From assembly GCA_002085035.1 (NCBI GenBank), contig MZGM01000153.1, forward strand, positions 1-5,720: 5,720 nucleotides of DNA, given 5' to 3'. Each line of letters starts with the position of its first letter. The stretch's first letter is position 1. Under the pieces are notes generated by a model, which worked only from the letters and a program-made list of their open reading frames with translations, ran no database searches and was not told the origin of the DNA. The translations under genes and the position numbers were made by a program. Of this stretch, positions 1 to 5,661 are shown one piece after another. Source of the stretch: Candidatus Zhuqueibacterota bacterium 4484_219. GTDB taxonomy: Bacteria > Zhuqueibacterota > JdFR-76 > 4484-219.

Positions 1-554
1 CCAGCAGTGGTGCGAAAAACTATCACCTGACCTTCGGCAGGCTTACCGTTATCATCGTACACCATGGCAGTAATCTGGGTTGAATCAATACCATTGCTTA
101 AAATAGCCTCTTTAGTAGATGTAACCACAATATCACGAGTTAAAGAAGAATCAAATAGCACAGTGGTGGTTTTTTCCAACTGACCATAGCTTGCCGTAAC
201 CTGCGCCACGCCTGCAATTGCACCACTACGTAGAATTGCATACGCTTTGCCCGAATAATCAGTAGAATCCGCCGCTGGGCTTATCTCACCTAATGTAGTG
301 TGGAAATGAACCAATTGATTGGAAACGGGATTGTTTTGATCATCCACCAGCACGGCAGTGATACGCGATTCAGCACCGCCTAACCCAATAACCGAAGGAC
401 TGGAGGTCACCTCTGCAAGAATTATCCCCTGATCATTTTGCTGCTTTTCGGGCGAATCGGTGACTAAATCCTTGGAACAATGCATTCCAGCAAACAAGCT
501 CAGCAATATCAATAGCCCTATGCCACTGTACTTCCTAACAGCATTCTTTTGCAT
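1..554 (-). CDS. Surface protein with Big_1 Ig-like repeats (N-terminal part, runs off the window)
   Basis: The frame is open from an ATG at 554..552 to the left edge, giving 184 residues of an incomplete protein. Residues 11 to 25 are hydrophobic (GIGLLILLSLFAGMH) and are followed by Cys26-Ser-Lys-Asp. This looks like a lipoprotein or Sec signal, but the residues before the cysteine (G-M-H) do not fit a good lipobox, so lipid anchoring is uncertain. Residues about 45 to 134 form one bacterial Ig-like (Big_1, invasin/intimin type) domain, with the typical pattern ITAVLVDDQNNPVSNQLVHF, then SGKAYAILRSG and GVAQVTASYG. A second copy begins near residue 139 (STQITAMVYDDNGKPAEGQVIVF) and is cut by the window end. 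Such domains are usually rigid spacers in adhesins or other extracellular proteins; the actual activity would lie beyond the window. The start was chosen because GGGAAG stands a few bases upstream and the hydrophobic stretch follows at once. The same frame stays open further upstream to a TAA at 722..724, but it lacks a better start there. Confidence 0.85.
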   Translation of the reverse strand, partial: MQKNAVRKYSGIGLLILLSLFAGMHCSKDLVTDSPEKQQNDQGIILAEVTSSPSVIGLGGAESRITAVLVDDQNNPVSNQLVHFHTTLGEISPAADSTDYSGKAYAILRSGAIAGVAQVTASYGQLEKTTTVLFDSSLTRDIVVTSTKEAILSNGIDSTQITAMVYDDNGKPAEGQVIVFRTTA

Positions 555-714
555 CGCTCTTCCCTTTCGCCTTGTTTCACTGTATAGCTCCGCACTTTTC
601 AATTGAACACTGAAGATCATCGAAATCCACGAACTTGAAAGGCAATCCCTCAAATGGTCCCGCTCGCTGTCGCGATTACATACGCCCCCGAACTCGTTGA
701 GGACTTGAACATCA

Positions 715-721
715 CCTCCTT
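715..721 (-). promoter_or_regulatory. Orphan perfect Shine-Dalgarno (AAGGAGG) in the leader of the Ig-like gene
   Basis: The minus strand reads AAGGAGGTGATG here, an exact match to the anti-Shine-Dalgarno of 16S rRNA. It lies just after the stop of the beta-helix gene and about 160 nt before the start of the Ig-like protein. The ATG only 2 nt downstream (712..710) opens a frame of just 20 codons ending in TGA at 652..650, and the spacing is too short for efficient initiation. It may serve a short leader peptide, be a remnant of a lost gene, or be a chance match. The sequence itself is certain; its function is not. Confidence 0.4.
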
Positions 722-742
722 AAATTTGCCAATCTACCCCGC

Positions 743-2136
743 TTATTTAACTAGCAAAAGTTTGTTTGTTTTTACAAAATGGCGGGTACGAAGTTGACCA
801 AAATATGTCCCACTTGGTAGCTGTTCTCCTTTATTATTTCGGCCATTCCAGCCGATTTGATGAGTCCCAGGAGAAAAATTTTTCTGAATCATCAGCCGCC
901 GAACTTCGCGGCCATTGAGATCATAAATTATGTAGGAAACAATGTCTTCCTGGGCTAATTCGAAGGTAATAATAGTACTGCTATTGAATGGATTGGGGTA
1001 ATTTTTGTACAATCGATAGTTTCCTGCTTGATGGTACAATGCCTCAACAGTCCAACTGTAACGAAATTCTCCATTGAAATCAATCTGCTTCAGACGGTAA
1101 TAATATTTTCCTGAACGAACCTTTGAATCAATGAAAGAGTAAAAAGTAGGTGATGTTTTGGTACCCTGCCCCTTAACGAAACCTATGGTCTGAAAATCTT
1201 CGGACACACCGGTAACAGAGCGTTGAACCTCGAAACCCAGGTTGTTTTTCTCGGTAGCAGTACTCCATACCAGTTTGCTGCCATCAAATTGAAATGTAGC
1301 TAACTCGACCGGCACAGTTCCAGAGTATTCAATTGCGCCGATATCTGGTGCATCACCCGAAACCTGTATCTCCCCAGGATTGGTGGGATCGCCGGCATCG
1401 ATTAGATGAGAACTGGACGTGGGAGTAAAATCGAGCCCATCTTCATTTGCTAAAGCTGGTGCTACTTGTATGTTGTAAAACACATCGGCACTATCGCCCC
1501 GAGAGTTGACTGTTACTTTCACACCCACGCTATCCGGGCAACCCCAAAAATCACCCTGAGAATTCTGCCAAACATCATTGTAACTAATAGAAGGAGACCC
1601 TTAGCAATTATCCTGGGCGAGGAACTGGTGACCCGAATACCCGAATTACCATTGTGGATAATTTGATTAGATTCAATCAAAGGTTGGGCTCCGGCACTAC
1701 AATCTATTCCATTAGTATTGAATTTGATACATGAATGTTTTATTTCAGAGTCAGTACTGTCAAATGTGATTCCTGTTGAGGCATAGGAAATAACCACATA
1801 GCTAAGATAGCTTTTATTTGCAGGTTTATCGAAGTAAATCCCTTGCCAATCACCTGGATTTTGAGGCGATTTATTGGATGAAAAATAAATAGAATCCGTA
1901 GCGGTTCCCTGGGCCAATAAAACCCCCTGAACTTTAAACGTAGTAGCTTCCTCAAAAAATAGCTGACAGTGGGGCTCAATCCAAAGTGTATCCCCTGCGT
2001 TGATCAATAAGTCCCCGGTAACAACATAGGGACTGTTGCTTACGCTCAGGGTCCCGTGAATTGAACCTGATATAGTTCCTCCCCAGACCGGGGCAACCAA
2101 GCATAAGTTTAGCAAAAATATTGCATATATGCGCAT
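743..2136 (-). CDS. Secreted right-handed beta-helix protein with type IX secretion sorting domain (frameshifted)
   Basis: This is one gene read in two frames: 2136 to about 1598, then about 1597 to 743. Adding one base gives 465 codons (464 aa). Residues 1 to 19 form a signal peptide (MRIYAIFLLNLCLVAPVWG). Residues about 20 to 203 look like a parallel right-handed beta-helix, with short repeats such as GITFDSTDSEI, GIDCSAGAQPLIESN, GIRVTSSSPRII and, after the shift, SPSISYNDVWQNSQGDFWG. A DIGAIEY motif near residue 264 typically closes this fold. Residues about 275 to 370 (VPVELATF, TATEKNNLGFEVQRS, YYYRLKQID) form a fibronectin-like module common before sorting tails. Residues about 374 to 464 are a type A T9SS tail: NYPNPFN at 379 to 385, then NLNGREV-like DLNGREV, PSGTYF and terminal KLLLVK. 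Family knowledge predicts export through the Sec system and then the type IX system to the surface; the ligand is unknown. AAGGAG at 2150..2145, 8 nt before the ATG, supports the start. Confidence 0.85.
1598..1600 (-). other. Single-base frameshift within the beta-helix gene
   Basis: On the minus strand the upstream frame reads SSPRIIAKG and then becomes an implausible tail ending at a TGA about 35 codons later. The other frame immediately continues the beta-helix pattern with SPSISYNDVWQNSQGDFWG. A stop in the second frame lies directly before the GGG run (TAA at 1603..1601), so the switch must fall at or after this run. One extra G (AAG GGG TCT) would join the frames as K-G-S-P. The site therefore looks like a one-base loss from a G4 run, either a real mutation or a consensus error. 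Confidence 0.75.
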
Positions 2137-2193
2137 ATTAGTTACTCCTTCGAAATTTTATCTCAACAAAAAATCATAATTCACAACCACTTT

Positions 2194-2394
2194 TTATTGA
2201 TATTTCAGTGCCACCAAAAACATCGCCACCCCCAAACAGAGAAGTAGGATTCCGGTAAACTTTCGATGCAGCACAGCATTGTGATCGGTAAGAATCAATC
2301 GATTACCCCATTCACTTAAGCGAATTAGCCAACCGGGTGCGAATAGAAAAAGATAGGCGAAAACAAGAAAAAAGATACTCAGTAAATAAAACAT
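2194..2394 (-). CDS. Small membrane protein with two transmembrane segments, function unknown
   Basis: This encodes 66 residues. Residues about 3 to 24 are strongly hydrophobic (FYLLSIFFLVFAYLFLFAPG), followed by a polar and basic middle (RLSEWGNRLI, then DHNAVLHRKF). Residues about 47 to 63 form a second hydrophobic segment (FTGILLLCLGVAMFLVAL). The predicted shape is a small inner-membrane hairpin. AAGGAG at 2405..2400, 5 nt before the ATG, is a good ribosome binding site. The gene starts 21 nt after the PilX-like gene stops and ends 57 nt before the beta-helix gene, so it is probably cotranscribed with the pilin genes. I do not recognise a named family. Similar short proteins are annotated as hypothetical in FCB-group genomes as far as I recall, but I cannot verify that here. 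The clean start, two ordered hydrophobic segments and operon position make it likely to be real. Confidence 0.75.
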   Translation of the reverse strand: MFYLLSIFFLVFAYLFLFAPGWLIRLSEWGNRLILTDHNAVLHRKFTGILLLCLGVAMFLVALKYQ

Positions 2395-2415
2395 ATCAGC
2401 TCCTTATTTTACTCT

Positions 2416-3722
2416 TCAAGGAGTTAGTTCCTTCCACATAGAAATTTCATAATTACCAGTGGTAGGATAATATGGCGGTGGTGTCTGTTCAAACCGTTGA
2501 TCATAATGATAATCCTTTGAATAACCGGTTCTTCCCCACCAGCTAAAGGTACCCACTGGACCACGGACCTTTTGACTAATTGAACCCCATACGCGTAAAT
2601 ATCCACGTGGCGATCCAGACGAATAGTTTTCAACGTAAAATGAGGAGTCCAGTGCCAACAGAGCAGCATCAATAATGCAATCATCGTGATTAGCTGGGGT
2701 ATCGGCTACTACAATATCTTTGGCAGAAATTAATGCTAACGCATCATCACAATCAGAGGTGGGCCGGCCATAACTATCCGAATCCTGATATTTTACATCG
2801 TCAATAATCTTAATATCATCGGTGGCAATAAGTGTTACCACCCCATTGACAGTCCCCGCTATTTGTACATCACCTTGAACATAGATAATACCATTTAAAT
2901 CACTAATGTTCGCGGTAGAATCCTGGATATCATACACCTTGTGAGAACCCTGCCAGTGCCAAACGTTAAATGTAATGGTACCATCGGCATTAAATTGGAT
3001 ATTACAGTCTCTACCAAATCGGGCGTCAATAGTCAAGGGCGGAGGGTCCGAATTCATTTCCCAATAGTTATCAAACACATCTTGCAGCGTAGGGAAATCA
3101 ATGCGGGGAGCATTAAGTTGGTAACCTTCAAAGTAGGATTGTAGTTTCCACCTTTCCTAAATGAACTGGCCGCACTAGTAACTCTACCCAAAAATGTAGG
3201 ACTCTCATAAATAGAAATTCTGTCATTGCTGTGCACTGGACCCTCCAGGACATCACCAGTAATGAACCAGATAGTCCCCCCTTCACTATCGGTACAATAG
3301 GTGTACTTACCAAAAGTACACATCTTTACCTTGATCTGGATTTGGCGTTGAATATTGCCAACTTCGCCCGTGGAAGTAATCCAATATTCTTTAATGTAGT
3401 TGCCTTGATTCTGATCATCGGGATCAATGACCACGGTGTAAGTACCGGAGCCTAAAGCGACATCATTGTACTGAGTAAATGGAGAGAGTCCGCCTGGGGG
3501 CGGATCCTGCTGGCGCAACCATCCACAAGCTCGCTCCAGGCCTGCTTCGGCAAGCCAAAAGGCTTGTGAATTAACAATATGATTACCAGACGTTCGATTA
3601 TCCGTAATCACCAGCGAAACAGTGACCACACTTATGGTGGACATCATAATCGTAAAAACAATAGCTGCTATTAGTGAGACCCCTGATTCGTTTCGAGGAC
3701 AGATTTTTAGCATAAAAAACAT
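2416..3722 (-). CDS. PilX/GspK-like minor prepilin with DUF4900-type C-terminal domain (frameshifted)
   Basis: This is one gene in two frames: 3722 to about 3130, then about 3129 to 2416. One added base gives 436 codons (435 aa). A 14-residue leader ends in ESG, and cleavage would give VSLIAAIVFTIMM. The usual Glu at mature position 5 is absent (Ala), as in PilX and GspK, which cap the minor-pilin complex. QAFWLAEAGLERA near residue 53 is the PilX-type signature in the N-terminal helix. After about residue 130 come FITGDVLEGPVHSNDRI and PTFLGRVTS. Beyond the shift, IYVQGDVQIAGTVNGVVTLIA, SPRGYLRVWGSI, a GYSKDYHYDQRF motif and PPPYYPTTGNYEI match what I know of DUF4900, a beta-rich domain often fused to PilX-like helices. 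The likely role is the pilus or pseudopilus tip. There is no strong ribosome binding site, only AAAGG about 10 nt upstream; an in-frame ATG three codons later is an alternative start. Pro-rich and Cys residues (CTFGKYTYC) may form a local disulfide. Confidence 0.85.
3130..3132 (-). other. Single-base frameshift within the PilX-like gene
   Basis: The N-terminal frame reads GGNYNPT-L-K-V-T and then runs about 24 further codons of unrelated sequence to a stop. In the other frame the minus strand continues EGYQLNAPRIDFPTLQDVF straight into the DUF4900 region. Restoring one T in the ACTTTGAAG stretch gives NPTFEGYQLNAP, a smooth join. The break is thus best explained by loss of one T from a T4 run. 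Nothing else in the gene appears damaged. Confidence 0.8.
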
Positions 3723-3766
3723 TGCATCTTGCCTTTATATTTTTTATTGGACTTTGTAAATGTAGC

Positions 3767-3784
3767 GTGGAAATTGATTTCCAC
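3767..3784 (-). other. Small hairpin between the PilW-like and PilX-like genes
   Basis: The minus strand carries GTGGAAA-TCAA-TTTCCAC, a perfect 7-bp stem with a 4-nt loop, in the 76-nt gap before the PilX-like gene. It has no following T-run, so it is not a classical terminator. It could stabilise or punctuate the transcript, or act as a protein site. Downstream of it the gap is very AT-rich (AATAAAAAATATAAAGG), which could hold a promoter for the PilX-like gene, but no clear -35/-10 pair can be claimed. Confidence 0.4.
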
Positions 3785-3798
3785 ACGATTGGAACTCG

Positions 3799-4329
3799 CT
3801 AGTAATTCCTCGGATGCACCAGAACATGGTATCGAATGGAATGGTCATCTATTTGCACCGTGAAGTCAGCTATTATATTCCAGATAAAGGATAATGAATC
3901 GGCTGAAACTGGTACTTCCATCATTTCGCCACCTGACCTCTGGTAAGAAAATTGAAAATTAGTCACATTCGAAGCCAGGGTATTACCATTGCGTTCTATT
4001 TCGTTATCTTGGTATTGATACTCCACAATCTCATCAAAATAGTTCCAGTAGCGGACATGGGTTGCAGTGGCAACAAGTACACCATCAGGGTCGCGTACCT
4101 GTCGCAAATCGCGATTCAACCAATACAAAGCCAGCCGTGCTTCATGAATAGCAGCTTTGCGCTGATCGACAAAATTGTAAATTCTAAATCCGGAAAGCAA
4201 AAAACGAGCCGCCACGCCGGCAAGAACCCCTACTACCGCAATAACTACAATCATCTCCACCAGCGAGAAGCCTGTTGTCCTGGAAATCATCAAGCTTTTC
4301 CAGAACGCTTTTGGACAAAATTTCTTCAT
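3799..4329 (-). CDS. PilW/GspJ-like minor prepilin
   Basis: This encodes 176 residues. A class III prepilin signal is clear: a leader ending in ISRTTG, with cleavage before FSLVEMIVVIAVVGVLAGVAARF and Glu at mature position 5. The leader is 20 residues from this ATG. A second ATG at codon 14 would give a 7-residue leader (MISRTTG), closer to the usual size, so the start is uncertain. The rest (AAIHEARLALYWLNRDLRQVRDPDG, then a beta-rich part with ILRYW-like VRYWNYF, VTNFQFSYQ) fits PilW/GspJ, where an AR..L..L.RDLRQ helix follows the hydrophobic stem. It would be processed by a prepilin peptidase and join the minor-pilin initiation complex. Neither start has a good ribosome binding site. The gene begins 9 nt after the PilV-like stop, which suggests translational coupling. 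A GspJ assignment for a secretion pseudopilus cannot be excluded without the neighbouring assembly genes. Confidence 0.85.
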   Translation of the reverse strand: MKKFCPKAFWKSLMISRTTGFSLVEMIVVIAVVGVLAGVAARFLLSGFRIYNFVDQRKAAIHEARLALYWLNRDLRQVRDPDGVLVATATHVRYWNYFDEIVEYQYQDNEIERNGNTLASNVTNFQFSYQRSGGEMMEVPVSADSLSFIWNIIADFTVQIDDHSIRYHVLVHPRNY

Positions 4330-4338
4330 CGGGCTAAC

Positions 4339-4740
4339 TCAATAATTTGTGAAGATTGTTTCCAGAGTGACAGTCGGAACATCACTGTGGGTAACCGTCA
4401 CGGTAACTACTTTGTAGTTTGTGTAGGTAGTAATATTTACTGTACGACTAAAGCCCGAATAACCCTCAGGGTTATTCTCACTGGGATAGTTCCCAGCCAC
4501 TAAATAGGAATACCCCTTACCGGCTTTATCGGACTTGATCTGCTCCATTTTCCCTTCGGCCAATTGCACAGCTAAACTAACATATTCAGAATCCACCGAA
4601 GAAGAGACACTGGTACTAAAAGTATTGAGAATAGCAGTAAGTGCAATCGAAATAAATACAATAACGAAAACCAACTCGACCAGGGAAAATCCCCTTTCCG
4701 AATTTGGATGAAGATTTTTTATCGAGGTTCTACTCGTCAT
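4339..4740 (-). CDS. PilV/GspI-like minor prepilin
   Basis: This encodes 133 residues. A 17-residue leader ends in SERG, followed by mature FSLVELVFVIVFISIALTAILNTF with Glu at position 5, a standard prepilin peptidase substrate. The segment YVSLAVQLAEGKMEQIKSD is the hallmark of PilV/GspI proteins (A..LA..K.E.I), and the C-terminal part is Thr/Val-rich beta strand (YKVVTVTVTHSD). The length fits the family. The ATG lies inside the end of the FimT-like gene: the 11-nt overlap ATGACGAGTAG contains both the start and the upstream stop, so expression is almost certainly coupled. It would form part of the minor-pilin core together with the FimT-, PilW- and PilX-like partners encoded around it. 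Confidence 0.88.
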   Translation of the reverse strand: MTSRTSIKNLHPNSERGFSLVELVFVIVFISIALTAILNTFSTSVSSSVDSEYVSLAVQLAEGKMEQIKSDKAGKGYSYLVAGNYPSENNPEGYSGFSRTVNITTYTNYKVVTVTVTHSDVPTVTLETIFTNY

Positions 4741-5245
4741 CTATGAATATTCTCCCGGTTGAGGGTGTAATTTTCACGCTTTTCTGATCGTTTAATACCA
4801 GTACTCGTTTGACGCTTTCCAGCTCAGTCACCCCATCGCTGTAATATGGCGACCCATAGGGTGGCCTGAACACCAAGATTCCATCGGGCAAATCTGTATC
4901 TGTAATACTCACTCCAGAAAAATTGGCGGAATTAAATGAAACTACAAAATTTCCCCCACCCATAATGTTGGGTAAGGGTGTTCCGTCCTCCCACTGCAGA
5001 GCGTATTGATTGTTCTGCTGCTCCAACACAACTTTTACCGCATTTGCTGAAGATATCGCCATGTCCTGGGCATACTGCAAATCAGAGCGAGCCTTCTTAG
5101 CGGCGGCAGCGAGTTTGGTAGTGATGTCATTGGAACCGAAATTTACCACTGCTACAGAAGCTAAAATACCAATAATTACAATAGTCACAATAAGCTCGAC
5201 TAAGGAAAATCCCCTTTGATTAAATAGTCTTCGAAAATTCGTCAT
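4730..5245 (-). CDS. FimT/GspH-like minor prepilin
   Basis: This encodes 171 residues. A 12-residue leader (MTNFRRLFNQRG) precedes mature FSLVELIVTIVIIGILASVAVVNF with Glu at position 5. The helix continues as AAAAKKARSDLQYAQDMAISSANAV, which is the GspH/FimT signature in which a stretch of small residues leads to a beta-sandwich with KVVL and YALQW strands. The C-terminus (VLVLNDQKSVKITPSTGRIFI) resembles the usual GspH ending, where a G.... strand closes the fold. GGAAG about 7 nt before the ATG is a fair ribosome binding site. The gene follows the major-pilin terminator by 18 nt and overlaps the PilV-like gene by 11 nt, making it the first of the minor-pilin group. In type IV pili FimT proteins can bind DNA during uptake in some species; whether this one does cannot be judged here. 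Confidence 0.88.
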   Translation of the reverse strand: MTNFRRLFNQRGFSLVELIVTIVIIGILASVAVVNFGSNDITTKLAAAAKKARSDLQYAQDMAISSANAVKVVLEQQNNQYALQWEDGTPLPNIMGGGNFVVSFNSANFSGVSITDTDLPDGILVFRPPYGSPYYSDGVTELESVKRVLVLNDQKSVKITPSTGRIFIDDE

Positions 5246-5262
5246 TTGTAACTTCCAAGTAG

Positions 5263-5301
5263 ATTAAAAAAAGGGAAGCTACCAACTTCCCTTTTTTTAA
5301 T
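5263..5301. terminator. Bidirectional intrinsic terminator after the major pilin gene
   Basis: The plus strand reads ATTAAAAAAAGGGAAG, a 7-nt loop (CTACCAA), then CTTCCCTTTTTTTAAT: a perfect 16-bp stem with an A-run on one side and a T-run on the other. On the minus strand it follows the pilin stop by about 18 nt, so it would end most pilin transcripts and let only a fraction read into the minor pilins. Such an arrangement is known for pilin operons that need many major and few minor subunits. The core stem has only six G-C/A-T pairs beside the A/T tract, but the shape is clear. Confidence 0.85.
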
Positions 5302-5319
5302 TAGTAATATCAACCTAAA

Positions 5320-5661
5320 TTACCGCGGATGGTTGGGACAAGTTACCGACCCTGTGGCATTATTGTACACCAAATCCGTAGTACCATCAGTACATTTCGA
5401 GGTGTAACCACTGGTCATGTAGTTTGCTAAATCCGCAATTGCACTCGGATAGGCCGGATTCCCATTAGCAGCATTTTGAGCATAAGCCATCGCTGCTGCT
5501 GATTCCAGCGCTGCCTGATTGGCTTTACATTTGGCTGCTTTGGCCTGAGCGCTTAGATTAATAAACTTCGGCACGGCAACCGCGGCCAAAATGCCAATGA
5601 TCACAATCACCGTAATCAACTCAATCAGGGTAAAACCCTTCTGACTTTTCAATTTCATCAT
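5320..5661 (-). CDS. Type IV pilin-like major subunit
   Basis: This encodes 113 residues. A 9-residue leader (MMKLKSQKG) precedes mature FTLIELITVIVIIGILAAVAVPKF with Glu at position 5, the canonical type IV pilin N-terminus. PKFINLSAQAKAAK resembles MSHA-type and other short pilins. The globular part is small (mature length 104). Cysteines stand at 45, 90 and 108; the last two could form the C-terminal disulfide loop typical of pilins, leaving Cys45 in the helix unpaired. AAGGAGG at 5674..5668, 6 nt before the first ATG, is the best ribosome binding site in the window, and the terminator after the gene fits high expression. It would be cleaved and N-methylated by a prepilin peptidase and polymerise in the inner membrane. 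It could equally be a GspG-like major pseudopilin, since the order G-H-I-J-K is also that of type II secretion, but the cysteines and the DUF4900 partner favour a pilus. Confidence 0.9.
   Translation of the reverse strand: MMKLKSQKGFTLIELITVIVIIGILAAVAVPKFINLSAQAKAAKCKANQAALESAAAMAYAQNAANGNPAYPSAIADLANYMTSGYTSKCTDGTTDLVYNNATGSVTCPNHPR

Noticed and set aside
1466..1666. Plus-strand frame opposite the beta-helix frameshift
   Set aside because: It is antisense to a well-supported gene and has no domain pattern; it is a coincidence of the complementary strand.
2424..2684. Second minus-strand frame inside the DUF4900 region
   Set aside because: It overlaps the DUF4900 frame, which shows family motifs (GYSKDYHYDQRF, PPPYYPTTGNYEI); the alternative frame shows none.
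3952..4503. 183-codon open frame on the plus strand
   Set aside because: It lies antisense across the PilW-like and PilV-like genes, both of which have clear prepilin motifs. Its protein has no recognisable domain and no good ribosome binding site was seen.
4339..5661. Firm assignment to type II secretion (GspG-H-I-J)
   Set aside because: The gene order fits, but the fourth minor subunit has a DUF4900 domain rather than a GspK body, and no Gsp assembly genes are present in the window, so the neutral pilin names were kept.
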